Assembly: GCA_043751595.1 (NCBI GenBank)
Contig: JAYUZR010000044.1
Span: forward strand, 1 to 47,522
Length of the DNA stretch: 47,522 nt
Direction: 5' to 3'
DNA from: JAYUZR01 sp043751595
GTDB lineage: Bacteria > Patescibacteriota > UBA1384 > CAILIB01
Under the pieces are notes generated by a model, which made no database searches, was not told where the DNA came from, and saw only the letters and a list, made by a program, of their open reading frames with translations. Below are positions 1 through 7,684 of the stretch, in pieces (within the stretch, counting starts at the first letter, position 1; every line of letters begins with the position of its first letter). The position numbers and the translations under genes are program-made.

Positions 1-100
1 GCGCAGGAGGAGCCTTGTAATCAAAGGCAAACTTCAGCAAGCCCACACCGACCACTACAATCAATCCAATAGTAGCCGCATTTTTTGTTGTCATTTTCAT
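1..100 (-). CDS. Small exported/membrane protein, N-terminus only
   Basis: Only the first 33 codons are in the window; the gene runs off the left edge. It starts MKMTTKNAATIGL and continues with a hydrophobic stretch (about residues 8-27) typical of a signal anchor or uncleaved signal peptide. The ATG is preceded by GAAAGG at good Shine-Dalgarno distance, and further up by a TTGACG-17-TAGAAC promoter. Function cannot be told from this part. It belongs by promoter type to the leadered, mostly exported gene class of this window. Confidence 0.6.
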   Translation of the reverse strand, partial: MKMTTKNAATIGLIVVVGVGLLKFAFDYKAPPA

Positions 101-133
101 CCTTTCAAAGACACTGCCATCAGCGTCACCCAG

Positions 134-162
134 GTTCTAACAAGCCCTCGCCCAAGCGTCAA
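134..162 (-). promoter_or_regulatory. Promoter TTGACG-17-TAGAAC
   Basis: -35 TTGACG (162-157), 17 bp, -10 TAGAAC (139-134) on the minus strand, upstream of the exported protein starting at 100. The predicted leader is about 28 nt and ends in a GAAAGG ribosome binding site. Confidence 0.5.
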
Positions 163-194
163 GCGCTAACCTGGGCAAACCTGGTGTTTTCGGC

Positions 195-200
195 TATACT
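195..200 (+). promoter_or_regulatory. -10 box of leaderless ABC-F gene
   Basis: TATACT ends six bases before the ATG at 207, so transcription should begin at or next to the start codon. There is no Shine-Dalgarno. Confidence 0.6.
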
Positions 201-206
201 CCACCA

Positions 207-1850
207 ATGCTTCTTTCCGCCACGATCACCGAAAAATACATGGGAACCAAGCTCCTACTCAAGGAGACGTCTCTTGTCATGCAAGAAAACCAAAAAGTAG
301 CCCTTATTGGCCGCAATGGTGCCGGTAAGTCTACTCTTTTTGGCATACTTTCTGGCGATGATACCGATTACCTTGGCAGTGTAGAAACTCAGCGTGGCCT
401 TCGCGTAGTTGCCACCGCTCAGGAGCATCACGATCTCGATGAAACTACGGCGGTAAACTACATTCTCGATCACGTTCCCGAGTACTATACCCTCCAGCAT
501 ATTCTCGATACCTACCCAGATACGATGGGAGAAGATATGGAGAAAATTGGCGTCTTTACCGAAGCCCTACAAACCTTTACCGAAAAAAACTACTACGGCA
601 TTGAGGAAGAAATTGTCCAGATGCTGGGCCACTTCGATATCGATTCCGATGCCGCCTATCGCCCCATGGGGAGCCTTTCTGGTGGGCAAAAGCGTTTTGT
701 GGAGCTAGTTAAGATTAGTTTTGCTGGAGCCGATCTCCTTTTGCTGGATGAGCCAACCAACCACCTCGACTACTACGGAAAAGCTCAGTTCCTTACCTGG
801 CTGGAGAAACTACAGACCGCCGCCCTCATTATTAGCCACGATCGCGATGTACTGCGTCAGGTTTCGGCCGTAATCGAACTGCGCGATTTACAGCTGCACA
901 CCTACAACGGCAATTACGACGCGTACATCAAACAAAATGGTACCTCTACGGTAACCCAAATTGGCCAGTACGAATCTTCTAAAAAACGAATCGAGGTATT
1001 GCGCCTACAAATGCTAGAGGCTAAATCTAAGATTGCCGGCGCCAGCGGCGCTAAAGCCCGCATTTTGTATGAGCGCCTTAAACGTGAGCACGATGAACTG
1101 AAAGAAAATCTCGAGAAACCTTCCTTCTGGATTGATAAAGATACGGTTGAAGGCTTAAGCAACACCGTTACCGAGTCATACGGTAAATATAAAGCCCGTG
1201 CCATCCGAATTAAGGTAGAAAAGCCTGATTCTCACGTTTTCCAACTGATCGATATCGAGCGACTATCGCTTGGCTACGATAAGCCTCTCTTCCAAAAGGT
1301 CTCAATGACCCTCTCACATGGCGATCGCGTGCAGGTGCGTGGCCGCAACGGTGCTGGTAAAAGTACGCTGGTACAGGCAATTCGTGCCTCAGCTCGTGGC
1401 GAAGAGCCCGCAACCCTTATGGATGGCGCGATTAAAGTAAGCCCTCGCCTGCGCCTTGGCGTGTACGAGCAAGAAATTGCTCACGAGTTCCTCGATATCA
1501 CTCTGGGCGATGCTATCATGCAGGTGTACTACGAAGCCGGAAACATGATCACCATGGACCAGGTTAAAGCCATTCTGGCGATGTACCTCTTTAACCCAAC
1601 CGACGATTCACTTCTTCCGGTTCGCCAGCTTTCGGGTGGACAAAAGGCTCGTCTGCAGATGATCAAGCTACTTTGCAATAATCCAAATCTGCTTATTTTG
1701 GATGAGCCATCCAACCACCTTGATCTTCCTTCAATTGAAGAGCTAGAGGGAGCGCTGATCGATTTTACTGGAGGCATTATCTACGTTTCGCACGATAGTT
1801 ACTTTATTAACAATATCGGTGGCGATGTAATACAGGTTGGACGGGCGTAG
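207..1850 (+). CDS. ABC-F family ATPase
   Basis: A 547-residue protein with two ABC ATPase domains and no membrane segments, the ABC-F architecture of ribosome-associated factors (EttA, Uup, antibiotic-resistance ABC-Fs). Domain 1 has Walker A GRNGAGKST (about 35-43), signature LSGGQ (157) and Walker B LLLLDEPTNHLD (about 176); domain 2 has GRNGAGKST (379), LSGGQ (475) and LLILDEPSNHLD (about 494). The charged, helical linker between them (about 255-345) corresponds to the P-site tRNA interaction motif. All catalytic motifs are intact. The role is inferred to be at the ribosomal E site; which subfamily cannot be decided by eye. The gene stands alone and appears leaderless. Confidence 0.9.
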   Translation: MLLSATITEKYMGTKLLLKETSLVMQENQKVALIGRNGAGKSTLFGILSGDDTDYLGSVETQRGLRVVATAQEHHDLDETTAVNYILDHVPEYYTLQHILDTYPDTMGEDMEKIGVFTEALQTFTEKNYYGIEEEIVQMLGHFDIDSDAAYRPMGSLSGGQKRFVELVKISFAGADLLLLDEPTNHLDYYGKAQFLTWLEKLQTAALIISHDRDVLRQVSAVIELRDLQLHTYNGNYDAYIKQNGTSTVTQIGQYESSKKRIEVLRLQMLEAKSKIAGASGAKARILYERLKREHDELKENLEKPSFWIDKDTVEGLSNTVTESYGKYKARAIRIKVEKPDSHVFQLIDIERLSLGYDKPLFQKVSMTLSHGDRVQVRGRNGAGKSTLVQAIRASARGEEPATLMDGAIKVSPRLRLGVYEQEIAHEFLDITLGDAIMQVYYEAGNMITMDQVKAILAMYLFNPTDDSLLPVRQLSGGQKARLQMIKLLCNNPNLLILDEPSNHLDLPSIEELEGALIDFTGGIIYVSHDSYFINNIGGDVIQVGRA

Positions 1851-1897
1851 GCATTGAATAGCAGCCAGAAGTATGCTAAAAATTAGCTATTCAGACG

Positions 1898-1942
1898 AAA
1901 AGGGATCCGAACGGTTAACTGCCTAAGGAGCCCTTTTCTTTT
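1898..1942 (+). terminator. Possible terminator after ABC-F gene
   Basis: AAAAGGG and CCCTTTT arms with a long loop, followed by CTTTTTG. It reaches into the end of the convergent NYN gene. The stem is short, so this is weak. Confidence 0.3.
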
Positions 1943-2460
1943 TGTTTCAGTTGAATTTTGGTTTTTATCGAAGCTGAATCAAGATAGTCAAAAAGCTCAG
2001 AGCCCATCCCCTTGTATAAGGAGGAGGCAAACTTCTTATTGGGTAGTAGGATCTTTGCAAACCGATCTTCCTCAATCAAGAAGTCAACCATCATTTTGTA
2101 GTCACCATCACCCGATACCAGTACTATCTTATTAAAATCCTCGCGCTTATATAGCCGCTTCATAATATGAAAGATAATGTCAGAATCAACATTACCCTTT
2201 TTCTTGCCGATCATCGCTGCGTTGTGCTCACGAAAAACTAAGACAAATCCTGCACTTTGAATCTCTTCGTATAAGTCTTGATTTACTTCCTGCACAAAAC
2301 CAAGAAAGTAGTACGCAGTTTGAACATGATACTTTTCTAGTAAGTACCTACGAAATCTTTGTAAATCTATCTTCCATGGATCAACATCTTTTTTAGCTGT
2401 TCCCATATGAAGATTTTGCGCATCAATGAAAGCCAGATTAGTTTGAGTGCTTTTGTTCAT
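1915..2460 (-). CDS. NYN domain (LabA/DUF88-like) protein
   Basis: A 181-residue protein with the layout of NYN-domain, PIN-like nucleases: an N-terminal strand ending in an acidic residue (AFIDAQN, Asp13), a mid motif NVDSDI, and the C-terminal VSGDGDYKMMV block. These acidic residues form the metal site in the family, so a metal-dependent RNase activity is plausible, but many NYN proteins are untested. The last 25 residues are lysine-rich and probably disordered. It follows a histidine phosphatase gene by eight bases, yet has its own CATAAT hexamer seven bases before the ATG, so it may also be transcribed separately without a leader. Confidence 0.8.
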   Translation of the reverse strand: MNKSTQTNLAFIDAQNLHMGTAKKDVDPWKIDLQRFRRYLLEKYHVQTAYYFLGFVQEVNQDLYEEIQSAGFVLVFREHNAAMIGKKKGNVDSDIIFHIMKRLYKREDFNKIVLVSGDGDYKMMVDFLIEEDRFAKILLPNKKFASSLYKGMGSELFDYLDSASIKTKIQLKQKEKGSLGS

Positions 2461-2468
2461 GATAAGTA

Positions 2469-3083
2469 TTATGCGTTGTGTTGCGCAATCCTAAACACAT
2501 GCGCCTCACTCGCCTCGGAGTCAGGCGAAAGTAATAAGAGTTCAGAGTTTCCAAAGTGAAACTGCGTAAGTACTTCTTCCCACGGCAAGCCATAATACGC
2601 GGCGTAGATCATCTTGCCAAAGTCACCATGTGTCACCAACAAAATGTCACCTTCAAGCTGCATCGCTTCAAGCTTATCAAGCAATAAAATCGCGCGATCG
2701 ATTAAATCGGGGAAGGTTTCAGCGCCTTCGGGGCTCAAAAAATAGGTAATTACCTCAGCCTGAATAATATCCGGAGCGCACATCTCGGTAATTTTTGATT
2801 GCTCAACGCCGGTCATTACCCCAAAATCACGCTCGATAAGCTCGGCCATTTGTACTGGAGCGGGACCATCAATGTGCTCAGCAATAAGTACTGCCGTTTG
2901 CTCGGCCCGCATCAAGGGTGAGGTAAAAATATAATCAAACCACAATCCTTCTTGCAAAATCTTTTCCGCTACCTCTTTGGCCTGCTCAACTCCTTTAGCG
3001 GTTAAGGGCAAATCGCGGTGACCATTCAAAATACCGTTGGCGTTGTCTTCGTTTTGTCCGTGTCGCGCGAGGTACAAGTTCAT
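2469..3083 (-). CDS. Histidine phosphatase family protein
   Basis: A 204-residue protein of the phosphoglycerate mutase-like branch-1 histidine phosphatases. The RHG motif is at residues 7-10 (ARHGQN), followed by the usual LTAKGVEQA helix, and the second catalytic histidine lies in LLVTHGDFGKM near residue 150. The family ranges from mutases to phosphatases of sugar phosphates, nucleotides and cobalamin precursors; nothing here narrows the substrate. The start overlaps the end of the gtrA-like gene by four bases, so the two are translationally coupled. Confidence 0.85.
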   Translation of the reverse strand: MNLYLARHGQNEDNANGILNGHRDLPLTAKGVEQAKEVAEKILQEGLWFDYIFTSPLMRAEQTAVLIAEHIDGPAPVQMAELIERDFGVMTGVEQSKITEMCAPDIIQAEVITYFLSPEGAETFPDLIDRAILLLDKLEAMQLEGDILLVTHGDFGKMIYAAYYGLPWEEVLTQFHFGNSELLLLSPDSEASEAHVFRIAQHNA

Positions 3084-3496
3084 ACTGAGCGATTCTTAAA
3101 AGTGATAACCCGATTAGCGAAAAAGTTCCAGAAAAAGACTACCGCCACTGCCACCAGTTTATCGATAGCAATACCAACATGAGCCACATTGAACAGAAAA
3201 TACACGATGATCTCAGTGAGTCCAAGGCCGATAAAGCTAATGGCTGCGTATGAAGAAAAACCACTAACGGTAGCTTCTTTTTTAAGATGGCCGTACGTCC
3301 AGCGGTTATTAAGCAGGTAGCCGTTAGCCGCACCGAGCATGTACGAGAAAAAGAGTGCCCAAAAGATGCTTAAGCCAAGTTTAAGAAAGAGACTTAAGAA
3401 AACAAAATCGATAATCGTACTCAGCCCGCCAACCACACCAAACTTGAGAATATCAATCGGAACAATCTTGAGTAGTTTTTGTAAAATAGGCACCAC
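3080..3496 (-). CDS. GtrA family membrane protein
   Basis: A 138-residue polytopic protein with four predicted membrane helices (about 17-38, 44-62, 80-100, 110-130) and the typical FGVVGG start and closing NFFANRVITFK motif of GtrA/DPMS-like proteins. The family helps move undecaprenyl-linked sugars across the membrane or assists glycosyltransferases in surface polysaccharide synthesis. The start is GTG at 3496: a TAATCC hexamer ends six bases before it, matching the leaderless pattern. It heads a coupled unit with the histidine phosphatase. Confidence 0.85.
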   Translation of the reverse strand: MVPILQKLLKIVPIDILKFGVVGGLSTIIDFVFLSLFLKLGLSIFWALFFSYMLGAANGYLLNNRWTYGHLKKEATVSGFSSYAAISFIGLGLTEIIVYFLFNVAHVGIAIDKLVAVAVVFFWNFFANRVITFKNRSV

Positions 3497-3502
3497 AAAA
3501 TC

Positions 3503-3508
3503 GGATTA
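3503..3508 (-). promoter_or_regulatory. -10 box of leaderless gtrA-like gene
   Basis: TAATCC on the minus strand, exactly six bases before the GTG start. Confidence 0.4.
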
Positions 3509-3545
3509 CGAGTAGCTCAAGAATACAGGACTATCCCCAACCAGA

Positions 3546-4658
3546 CTACATCCAGGCCTTGTCTTTTTCGCGTACAGGGAAAGTCATGCCGATCTGCTCT
3601 TCAACCCGCTTAATATTGTTGTGATCAGCCGGAGTTACAAACGATACTACAGCACCCTTTTTACCAGCGCGCCCAGTACGCCCAGCGCGGTGAATATAGG
3701 TATCACCATCACGCGGGAAGTCGTAGTTTACAACCAAGGCAAGCTCAGGAACATCAATACCGCGAGCAGCTACATCGGTTGCAATCAGCACGGGGTAACG
3801 CCCCTTGCGGAAGCCATCAATTGCATCTTTACGGGCCGAAGTACTGCGGTCACCGTGGAGTGATTCTACTGGGAGCTGTGCCTCGCGCAGGGCGGTAAAC
3901 AGGCGCTGGGCGATGGCTTTACTGGCCACAAAGATCATCACCTGACCCTCGCGCTGGTGAATCATGCGGGTAAGGAGCGCATTACGGCGGGTAGCACCAA
4001 TCATGCACACTTCGTGCGTAACTAGTTCTTTATCTTGCAGCGACTGCTTAATACGAACAATAGTGGAGCCTGGTGCGTAGCGTTCCTGTAGTTTCAGGGC
4101 GACGCTTGGCATGGTTGCCGAAAACATCAGGGTTTGGCGGTCTTTTTTGGTCTTATCTAAAATGCGCTCAAGCTGCGGAGCAAACCCAGAAGCCAACATG
4201 TGATCGGCTTCATCAATTACTACCATCGTTACCTTGCTTACAGCAAAGGTGCGCTTATCCAGGTGCTCGTTTAGGCGGCCTGGTGTAGCCACAATAATAT
4301 GCGGACTGGCCTTAAGTGAGGTAATCTGGCGATCAATATCTACATCACTCACCAAAACCGTAGGGTTCATATGAGGAATACCCTTGCTTACCTGGCGAAT
4401 AGCCGAATCCATCTGGTAGGCAAGCTCGCGAGTAGGCACAATCACCAAAGCTACGCCCAAGTTGTGACGAAGGCGTTCAATAATAGGAATAGTGAAAGCT
4501 AGCGTTTTTCCGGTACCGGTATGCGCCACGCCAACTAGGTTTTCGCCGGCAATAATGTGCGGGATAGCCTCGGCCTGAATTGGCGTTGGGATGGTAAAAC
4601 TGGCCTTTGTTAAGTTGGTCAGGAGGTCTTTGGAGAGATTGAGATCTGAAAAGGTCAT
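3546..4658 (-). CDS. DEAD-box ATP-dependent RNA helicase
   Basis: About 370 residues covering only the two RecA-like helicase domains, without an RNA-binding tail, as in short RhlE/CsdA-type proteins. Visible motifs in order: Q motif (TIPTPIQAEAIP), Walker A AHTGTGKT, PTRELAYQ, TPGRL, VIDEADHML, SAT, then ATDVAARGID and HRAGRTGRAG. All motifs are intact, so it should unwind structured RNA. An upstream in-frame GTG at 4682 is possible, but a TATTAC hexamer overlaps those codons and the product from ATG 4658 begins directly with the family's FSDLNLS. Confidence 0.92.
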   Translation of the reverse strand: MTFSDLNLSKDLLTNLTKASFTIPTPIQAEAIPHIIAGENLVGVAHTGTGKTLAFTIPIIERLRHNLGVALVIVPTRELAYQMDSAIRQVSKGIPHMNPTVLVSDVDIDRQITSLKASPHIIVATPGRLNEHLDKRTFAVSKVTMVVIDEADHMLASGFAPQLERILDKTKKDRQTLMFSATMPSVALKLQERYAPGSTIVRIKQSLQDKELVTHEVCMIGATRRNALLTRMIHQREGQVMIFVASKAIAQRLFTALREAQLPVESLHGDRSTSARKDAIDGFRKGRYPVLIATDVAARGIDVPELALVVNYDFPRDGDTYIHRAGRTGRAGKKGAVVSFVTPADHNNIKRVEEQIGMTFPVREKDKAWM

Positions 4659-4702
4659 GAGAGAGGTGTAATAGGCTTGCACCTTACACTAAAAAGCTTC
4701 TT

Positions 4703-4741
4703 AGAACCAGGGGTCATCAGATTATGATCGACCCTGGTTCT
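4703..4741 (-). terminator. Hairpin after membrane protein gene
   Basis: Long stem AGAACCAGGG(G)TC with its complement, between the membrane protein at 4763 and the helicase. The T-tract is poor, so it may be a processing or stabilising hairpin as well as a terminator. Confidence 0.5.
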
Positions 4742-4762
4742 TGCGAGGAATAATAAAGACAA

Positions 4763-5677
4763 CTACGACCTGGGCTTAAGCAAGAACTTACTGGCAATCG
4801 CAAGCACAATACACACTAAACCGAGCACCAAAGTAGCCATCTGCAAGTTATGCAGCAGCACAGAAGCGATAGCTGCAGCCGCTTTTTGCTCGGTACCTTC
4901 CAGTTTTGGCCCCACTAATTGAGGAGCCTGGAGAATAATTGCCAAAACCAGAGAAAGAACACCTGTACCAAGTACAATCCTGCGCAATGTCTTTGCGTGA
5001 TTGACCGAAATCCAAACCGAAAGAACAATACACACTGAGGTAGCCAAAAGCAGCGCCAGCGTAGCCTGCGTAAATACGCGGTAGTACACGTACACTTGAT
5101 CGAGCGTGCTACCTTTAAGATTAAGCTTGGCCTCGATTGGCTTTTCGCTTAGCTTTTCCACAATAGGCGCGAGCTTGGTTTCTTTGAGTTGAGTCATCAC
5201 GCCGGCAACCGCAGGACTAAGATCAAGATTAAGCTCACTACCACCCGCCTTAAGCTGGCGGATAAAATCTGCGTGCGCTGCCTGGTGCGTTTCTTTCCAG
5301 AGCTCGGCAAACTTAGGTGAGCCCACCACCTGCAACACACTCGCCTTTACTACAGGCTCAAGCGCCACTTTTAGTTGCTCGTCAGTTTTGCCAGCAATCT
5401 GACTCGGCTCCAGCAAAATAGCGGCGATATCCTGCGTAGGAGCATTGGAGATAAGTTGCTCAGCCGCCTTACTGGCCACAAAGTCTTGCGCATCAGCCTG
5501 GGCCACCGCTGGCGCCACCGTACTTACATAGGTAGGAGTATCCAGAACGGTTCGATTCACCCAAACAACCAAAATACTGGCAAGAATAAAAACAAAGGCA
5601 ATAATCCCAAAAATGGCAGCAACAAACGTGCGGACTAGGTGATTAACCGCCGGCGCGGCTGATGATGGTGTGGACAT
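4763..5677 (-). CDS. Membrane protein with large extracellular domain
   Basis: A 304-residue protein: short cytoplasmic N-terminus, one membrane helix (about 17-38), a soluble domain of about 165 residues, then three helices (about 205-225, 235-252, 275-298). Just after helix 1 is VLDTPTYVSTVAPAVAQ, which resembles the motif after the first helix in a family of uncharacterised actinobacterial integral membrane proteins. Function unknown. A TATACT hexamer ends six bases before the ATG, so the mRNA should be leaderless. Confidence 0.75.
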   Translation of the reverse strand: MSTPSSAAPAVNHLVRTFVAAIFGIIAFVFILASILVVWVNRTVLDTPTYVSTVAPAVAQADAQDFVASKAAEQLISNAPTQDIAAILLEPSQIAGKTDEQLKVALEPVVKASVLQVVGSPKFAELWKETHQAAHADFIRQLKAGGSELNLDLSPAVAGVMTQLKETKLAPIVEKLSEKPIEAKLNLKGSTLDQVYVYYRVFTQATLALLLATSVCIVLSVWISVNHAKTLRRIVLGTGVLSLVLAIILQAPQLVGPKLEGTEQKAAAAIASVLLHNLQMATLVLGLVCIVLAIASKFLLKPRS

Positions 5678-5683
5678 AGGATA

Positions 5684-5689
5684 AGTATA
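5684..5689 (-). promoter_or_regulatory. -10 box of leaderless membrane protein gene
   Basis: TATACT on the minus strand, six bases before the ATG at 5677. Confidence 0.6.
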
Positions 5690-5718
5690 GTCCTGCCTCA
5701 GGCGAAAACCAAAATAGC

Positions 5719-6384
5719 CTACTTCTGTCGGCTCACCATCTCGTTAATCCAAAGTGGCGCAAAGGGAGAAGTACAGCCCTTAGGAGTTGGGTAATCGCGG
5801 TAGATACCAAGCTTTTCGCCAATTACCAGCGCGCGGGCGCGATGCCCAGGAGAGGTAATACCAATAGCCGCCAGCGCGAAGTTCATTGTCCACTGAGTAG
5901 GTTCGGGGGCCAAAGGCATTTCTTTTTCAATCTGATCAAGAAGTGCAGAAAGATCGAGCCCTTCGGGCTGCTTATTGATGCGCTCCGCCGTAAGACTCCA
6001 GGCTGAGCGAAGTTTCATGGGGTCACTAGACTGCATCCACTCCTGGCGAAGAGCTTCTTTATCTGGGTATAGCTTTACAACGTATGAGTTTAGCCAGTCC
6101 GCCAGTTGGTCATAGGTAGCCTCGCTCACCAGCTTGCCGAGCTCTTCTTTTGAGAGCGTTTTAGGAACCATAAGCAAGACGGCCAGCAGCATGGCGTCGC
6201 TATTACCGGTTTGCCAAAGTTCTTGGGCAAGTTCTGGATTTTGCTTGATGGTTTTGCCCAAGGTGCGGATATCACCCTTTTTTACCCCAAATTGATTCTC
6301 ATCCGCACCGTGCTGCATGTTGTACTCGCGCACTTTTTCACTGCCGAGCGCCTTGAGTTGGTTGAGAGCTTCTTCGAGTTGCAT
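5719..6384 (-). CDS. AlkD-like DNA alkylation repair protein
   Basis: A 221-residue, all-helical protein resembling the AlkC/AlkD DNA glycosylase superfamily of HEAT-like repeats. Recognisable parts are the early GVKKGDIRTLGKTIK segment, the WLNSYVVK/LYPDKEALRQEW helices and the C-terminal FALAAIGI...ALVIGEKLG...KGCTSPFAPLWI region seen in DUF1061-type members. Such proteins remove or recognise bulky or cationic alkylated bases. I cannot confirm the catalytic Asp by eye. A TACGCT hexamer ends six bases before the ATG, supporting this start and a leaderless transcript. Confidence 0.75.
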   Translation of the reverse strand: MQLEEALNQLKALGSEKVREYNMQHGADENQFGVKKGDIRTLGKTIKQNPELAQELWQTGNSDAMLLAVLLMVPKTLSKEELGKLVSEATYDQLADWLNSYVVKLYPDKEALRQEWMQSSDPMKLRSAWSLTAERINKQPEGLDLSALLDQIEKEMPLAPEPTQWTMNFALAAIGITSPGHRARALVIGEKLGIYRDYPTPKGCTSPFAPLWINEMVSRQK

Positions 6385-6390
6385 AGGTGG

Positions 6391-6396
6391 AGCGTA
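6391..6396 (-). promoter_or_regulatory. -10 box of leaderless AlkD-like gene
   Basis: TACGCT on the minus strand, six bases before the ATG at 6384. Confidence 0.4.
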
Positions 6397-6518
6397 TCGT
6401 GCCTTGAGGTGCTATGCAATAGTTTTAGTGCGGTTGCACACGGTTAAAAGTATCTGTTTTATTGTCGTATAAGAAAGTAAAAGGCTCAGATTCTGCAACA
6501 TGGTAAGCGGCTAGCAGA

Positions 6519-6547
6519 TTGACAAATTGACTAAATTATAGTAAAAG
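6519..6547 (+). promoter_or_regulatory. Promoter TTGACA-17-TAAAAG (copy A)
   Basis: TTGACA (6519-6524), 17 bp, TAAAAG (6542-6547), followed by G. The same arrangement occurs at 9909-9881 (minus), 33096-33124 and 41681-41709. It drives the exported orphan at 6688 through a leader of about 135 nt. Confidence 0.65.
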
Positions 6548-6551
6548 GCAC

Positions 6552-6669
6552 GCATCACTTCGGTGAAGAACCTTGATGCAGACACTCCATCCTGAGTAGG
6601 CTACCAACAGCAACTTACTCAGGGTGGAGTGAAAGCTCTTCCCATACATCCCGCCGCTTTACGCGCGGG
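6552..6669 (+). promoter_or_regulatory. Structured 5' leader with three hairpins
   Basis: The untranslated leader holds a GCATCA/TGATGC hairpin (6552-6579), a 16-bp stem with CACTCCA/TGGAGTG and CCTGAGTA/TACTCAGG arms (6583-6631), and a CCCGC/GCGGG hairpin (6650-6669) just before the ribosome binding site. It fits no riboswitch class I recognise. Confidence 0.55.
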
Positions 6670-6687
6670 AAAGAAAGTAGGAAACGG

Positions 6688-7212
6688 ATGAAGAAAAACA
6701 TCCTTCCCTTATTCATGGCGGCCTTCGCGGCCGCGCTCACCCTCTTGTTCGCACGCCCGGCAACAGCCGGCGTCGGCGTTCTCGCCACCGGCACCCCTGC
6801 CGGGGCGAAGGTCGTCAAGATCGAGCCGATCGCCGCGGGGTTCTCCGCGACGACCAAGGTCAAAGACACCGCCGCCGGATGGGTCGCCTTCGAGGCAACC
6901 GCCACGGACGGCAAGACCACGGTCACAATGGCGTCCGACACCTTCCAGAAGACCTTCGTCGAGCTCAAGATCCCCGCCGGCTATGTGCCGGTTGGCATCA
7001 CGGCTCGCCCGAAGGGTGTTCTGGAAATCGTCTGCGCCAGCCAGATCAATTCTGGACCTACCAATCCGGACATCACCATCCAGGTTCGGTGGACGACCGG
7101 CTGGCACTTGGTCGAGACCGTGGAGAATGGTCTTGGTGGGTTCCGGGGCGCCTATAGCCCCACGCTCACCCAGGCCCCTTCGACAGCTGAGAAGAACAAG
7201 ATCCAGAAGTAG
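6688..7212 (+). CDS. Exported protein of unknown function
   Basis: A 174-residue protein with a classical signal peptide: MKKN, a hydrophobic core (LFMAAFAAALTLLFA) and a likely cleavage after ATAG or PATA near residue 27. The mature part is rich in Thr, Ala, Gly and Val with alternating beta-like strands and no Cys, and I recognise no domain. Third codon positions are much richer in G and C than in the flanking housekeeping genes, suggesting either high expression or a different origin. AGGAAACGG precedes the ATG. A strong terminator follows. Confidence 0.75.
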   Translation: MKKNILPLFMAAFAAALTLLFARPATAGVGVLATGTPAGAKVVKIEPIAAGFSATTKVKDTAAGWVAFEATATDGKTTVTMASDTFQKTFVELKIPAGYVPVGITARPKGVLEIVCASQINSGPTNPDITIQVRWTTGWHLVETVENGLGGFRGAYSPTLTQAPSTAEKNKIQK

Positions 7213-7241
7213 CCTTCGCCGCCGGCGACAGTTACGAAAAG

Positions 7242-7276
7242 AAAGCGTCTCACCCACTCCGGGTGAGACGCTTTTT
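7242..7276 (+). terminator. Rho-independent terminator
   Basis: Stem AAAGCGTCTCACCC / GGGTGAGACGCTTT, five-base loop, T-rich 3' side. It ends the exported-protein transcript. Confidence 0.9.
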
Positions 7277-7310
7277 AATTACTCCGAATTACGATCATTA
7301 ACACACTACA

Positions 7311-7339
7311 TTGACAGACATAGTAGTACGATATACATT
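7311..7339 (+). promoter_or_regulatory. Promoter of padR-like gene, TTGACA-17-TACATT
   Basis: Consensus -35 and a -10 that ends six bases before the ATG at 7346, giving a leaderless mRNA. PadR regulators usually bind their own promoter, so autoregulation here is likely but no clean operator palindrome is visible. Confidence 0.6.
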
Positions 7340-7345
7340 ACTCGC

Positions 7346-7675
7346 ATGATCAACCCAAAACTAACCTCCGATCTCCTCCGCGGGCACACGGATACCATCA
7401 TCCTCAAGCTACTGCTGGAGGGTGATAAGTACGGCTACGAAATAGCCAAACTTGTGCACGAGCGCTCGAGTAACGAGTACGAGCTTAATGAAGCCACCAT
7501 GTACTCCAGCCTTAAGCGCCTCGAGAACGACGGCAACATCGCCTCCTATTGGGGTGACGAATCTCAAGGCGGACGCCGCAAATACTACAAGGTAACCGAA
7601 AGCGGAAAAGAGCTGTATCAGCTCAATAAGCGCAACTGGGAAGCGGCCAAACAAATCTTATCTAACCTACTCTAA
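7346..7675 (+). CDS. PadR family transcriptional regulator
   Basis: A 109-residue winged-helix regulator. The segments DTIILKLLLEGDKYGYEIAKLV, the recognition region ATMYSSLKRLENDG and the wing GGRRKYYKVTESGK are diagnostic of PadR. It lacks the long C-terminal dimerisation domain, as in PadR-s1 members. It probably represses itself and the next gene, ten bases downstream. PadR genes next to HAAS-domain proteins are a familiar signalling pair in Gram-positives. Confidence 0.93.
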   Translation: MINPKLTSDLLRGHTDTIILKLLLEGDKYGYEIAKLVHERSSNEYELNEATMYSSLKRLENDGNIASYWGDESQGGRRKYYKVTESGKELYQLNKRNWEAAKQILSNLL

Positions 7676-7684
7676 GCAATCATC

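Noticed and set aside
6709..7257. Long reverse-strand ORF over the exported-protein gene
   Set aside because: It is a GC-rich shadow; the plus-strand frame has a signal peptide, ribosome binding site, promoter and terminator.
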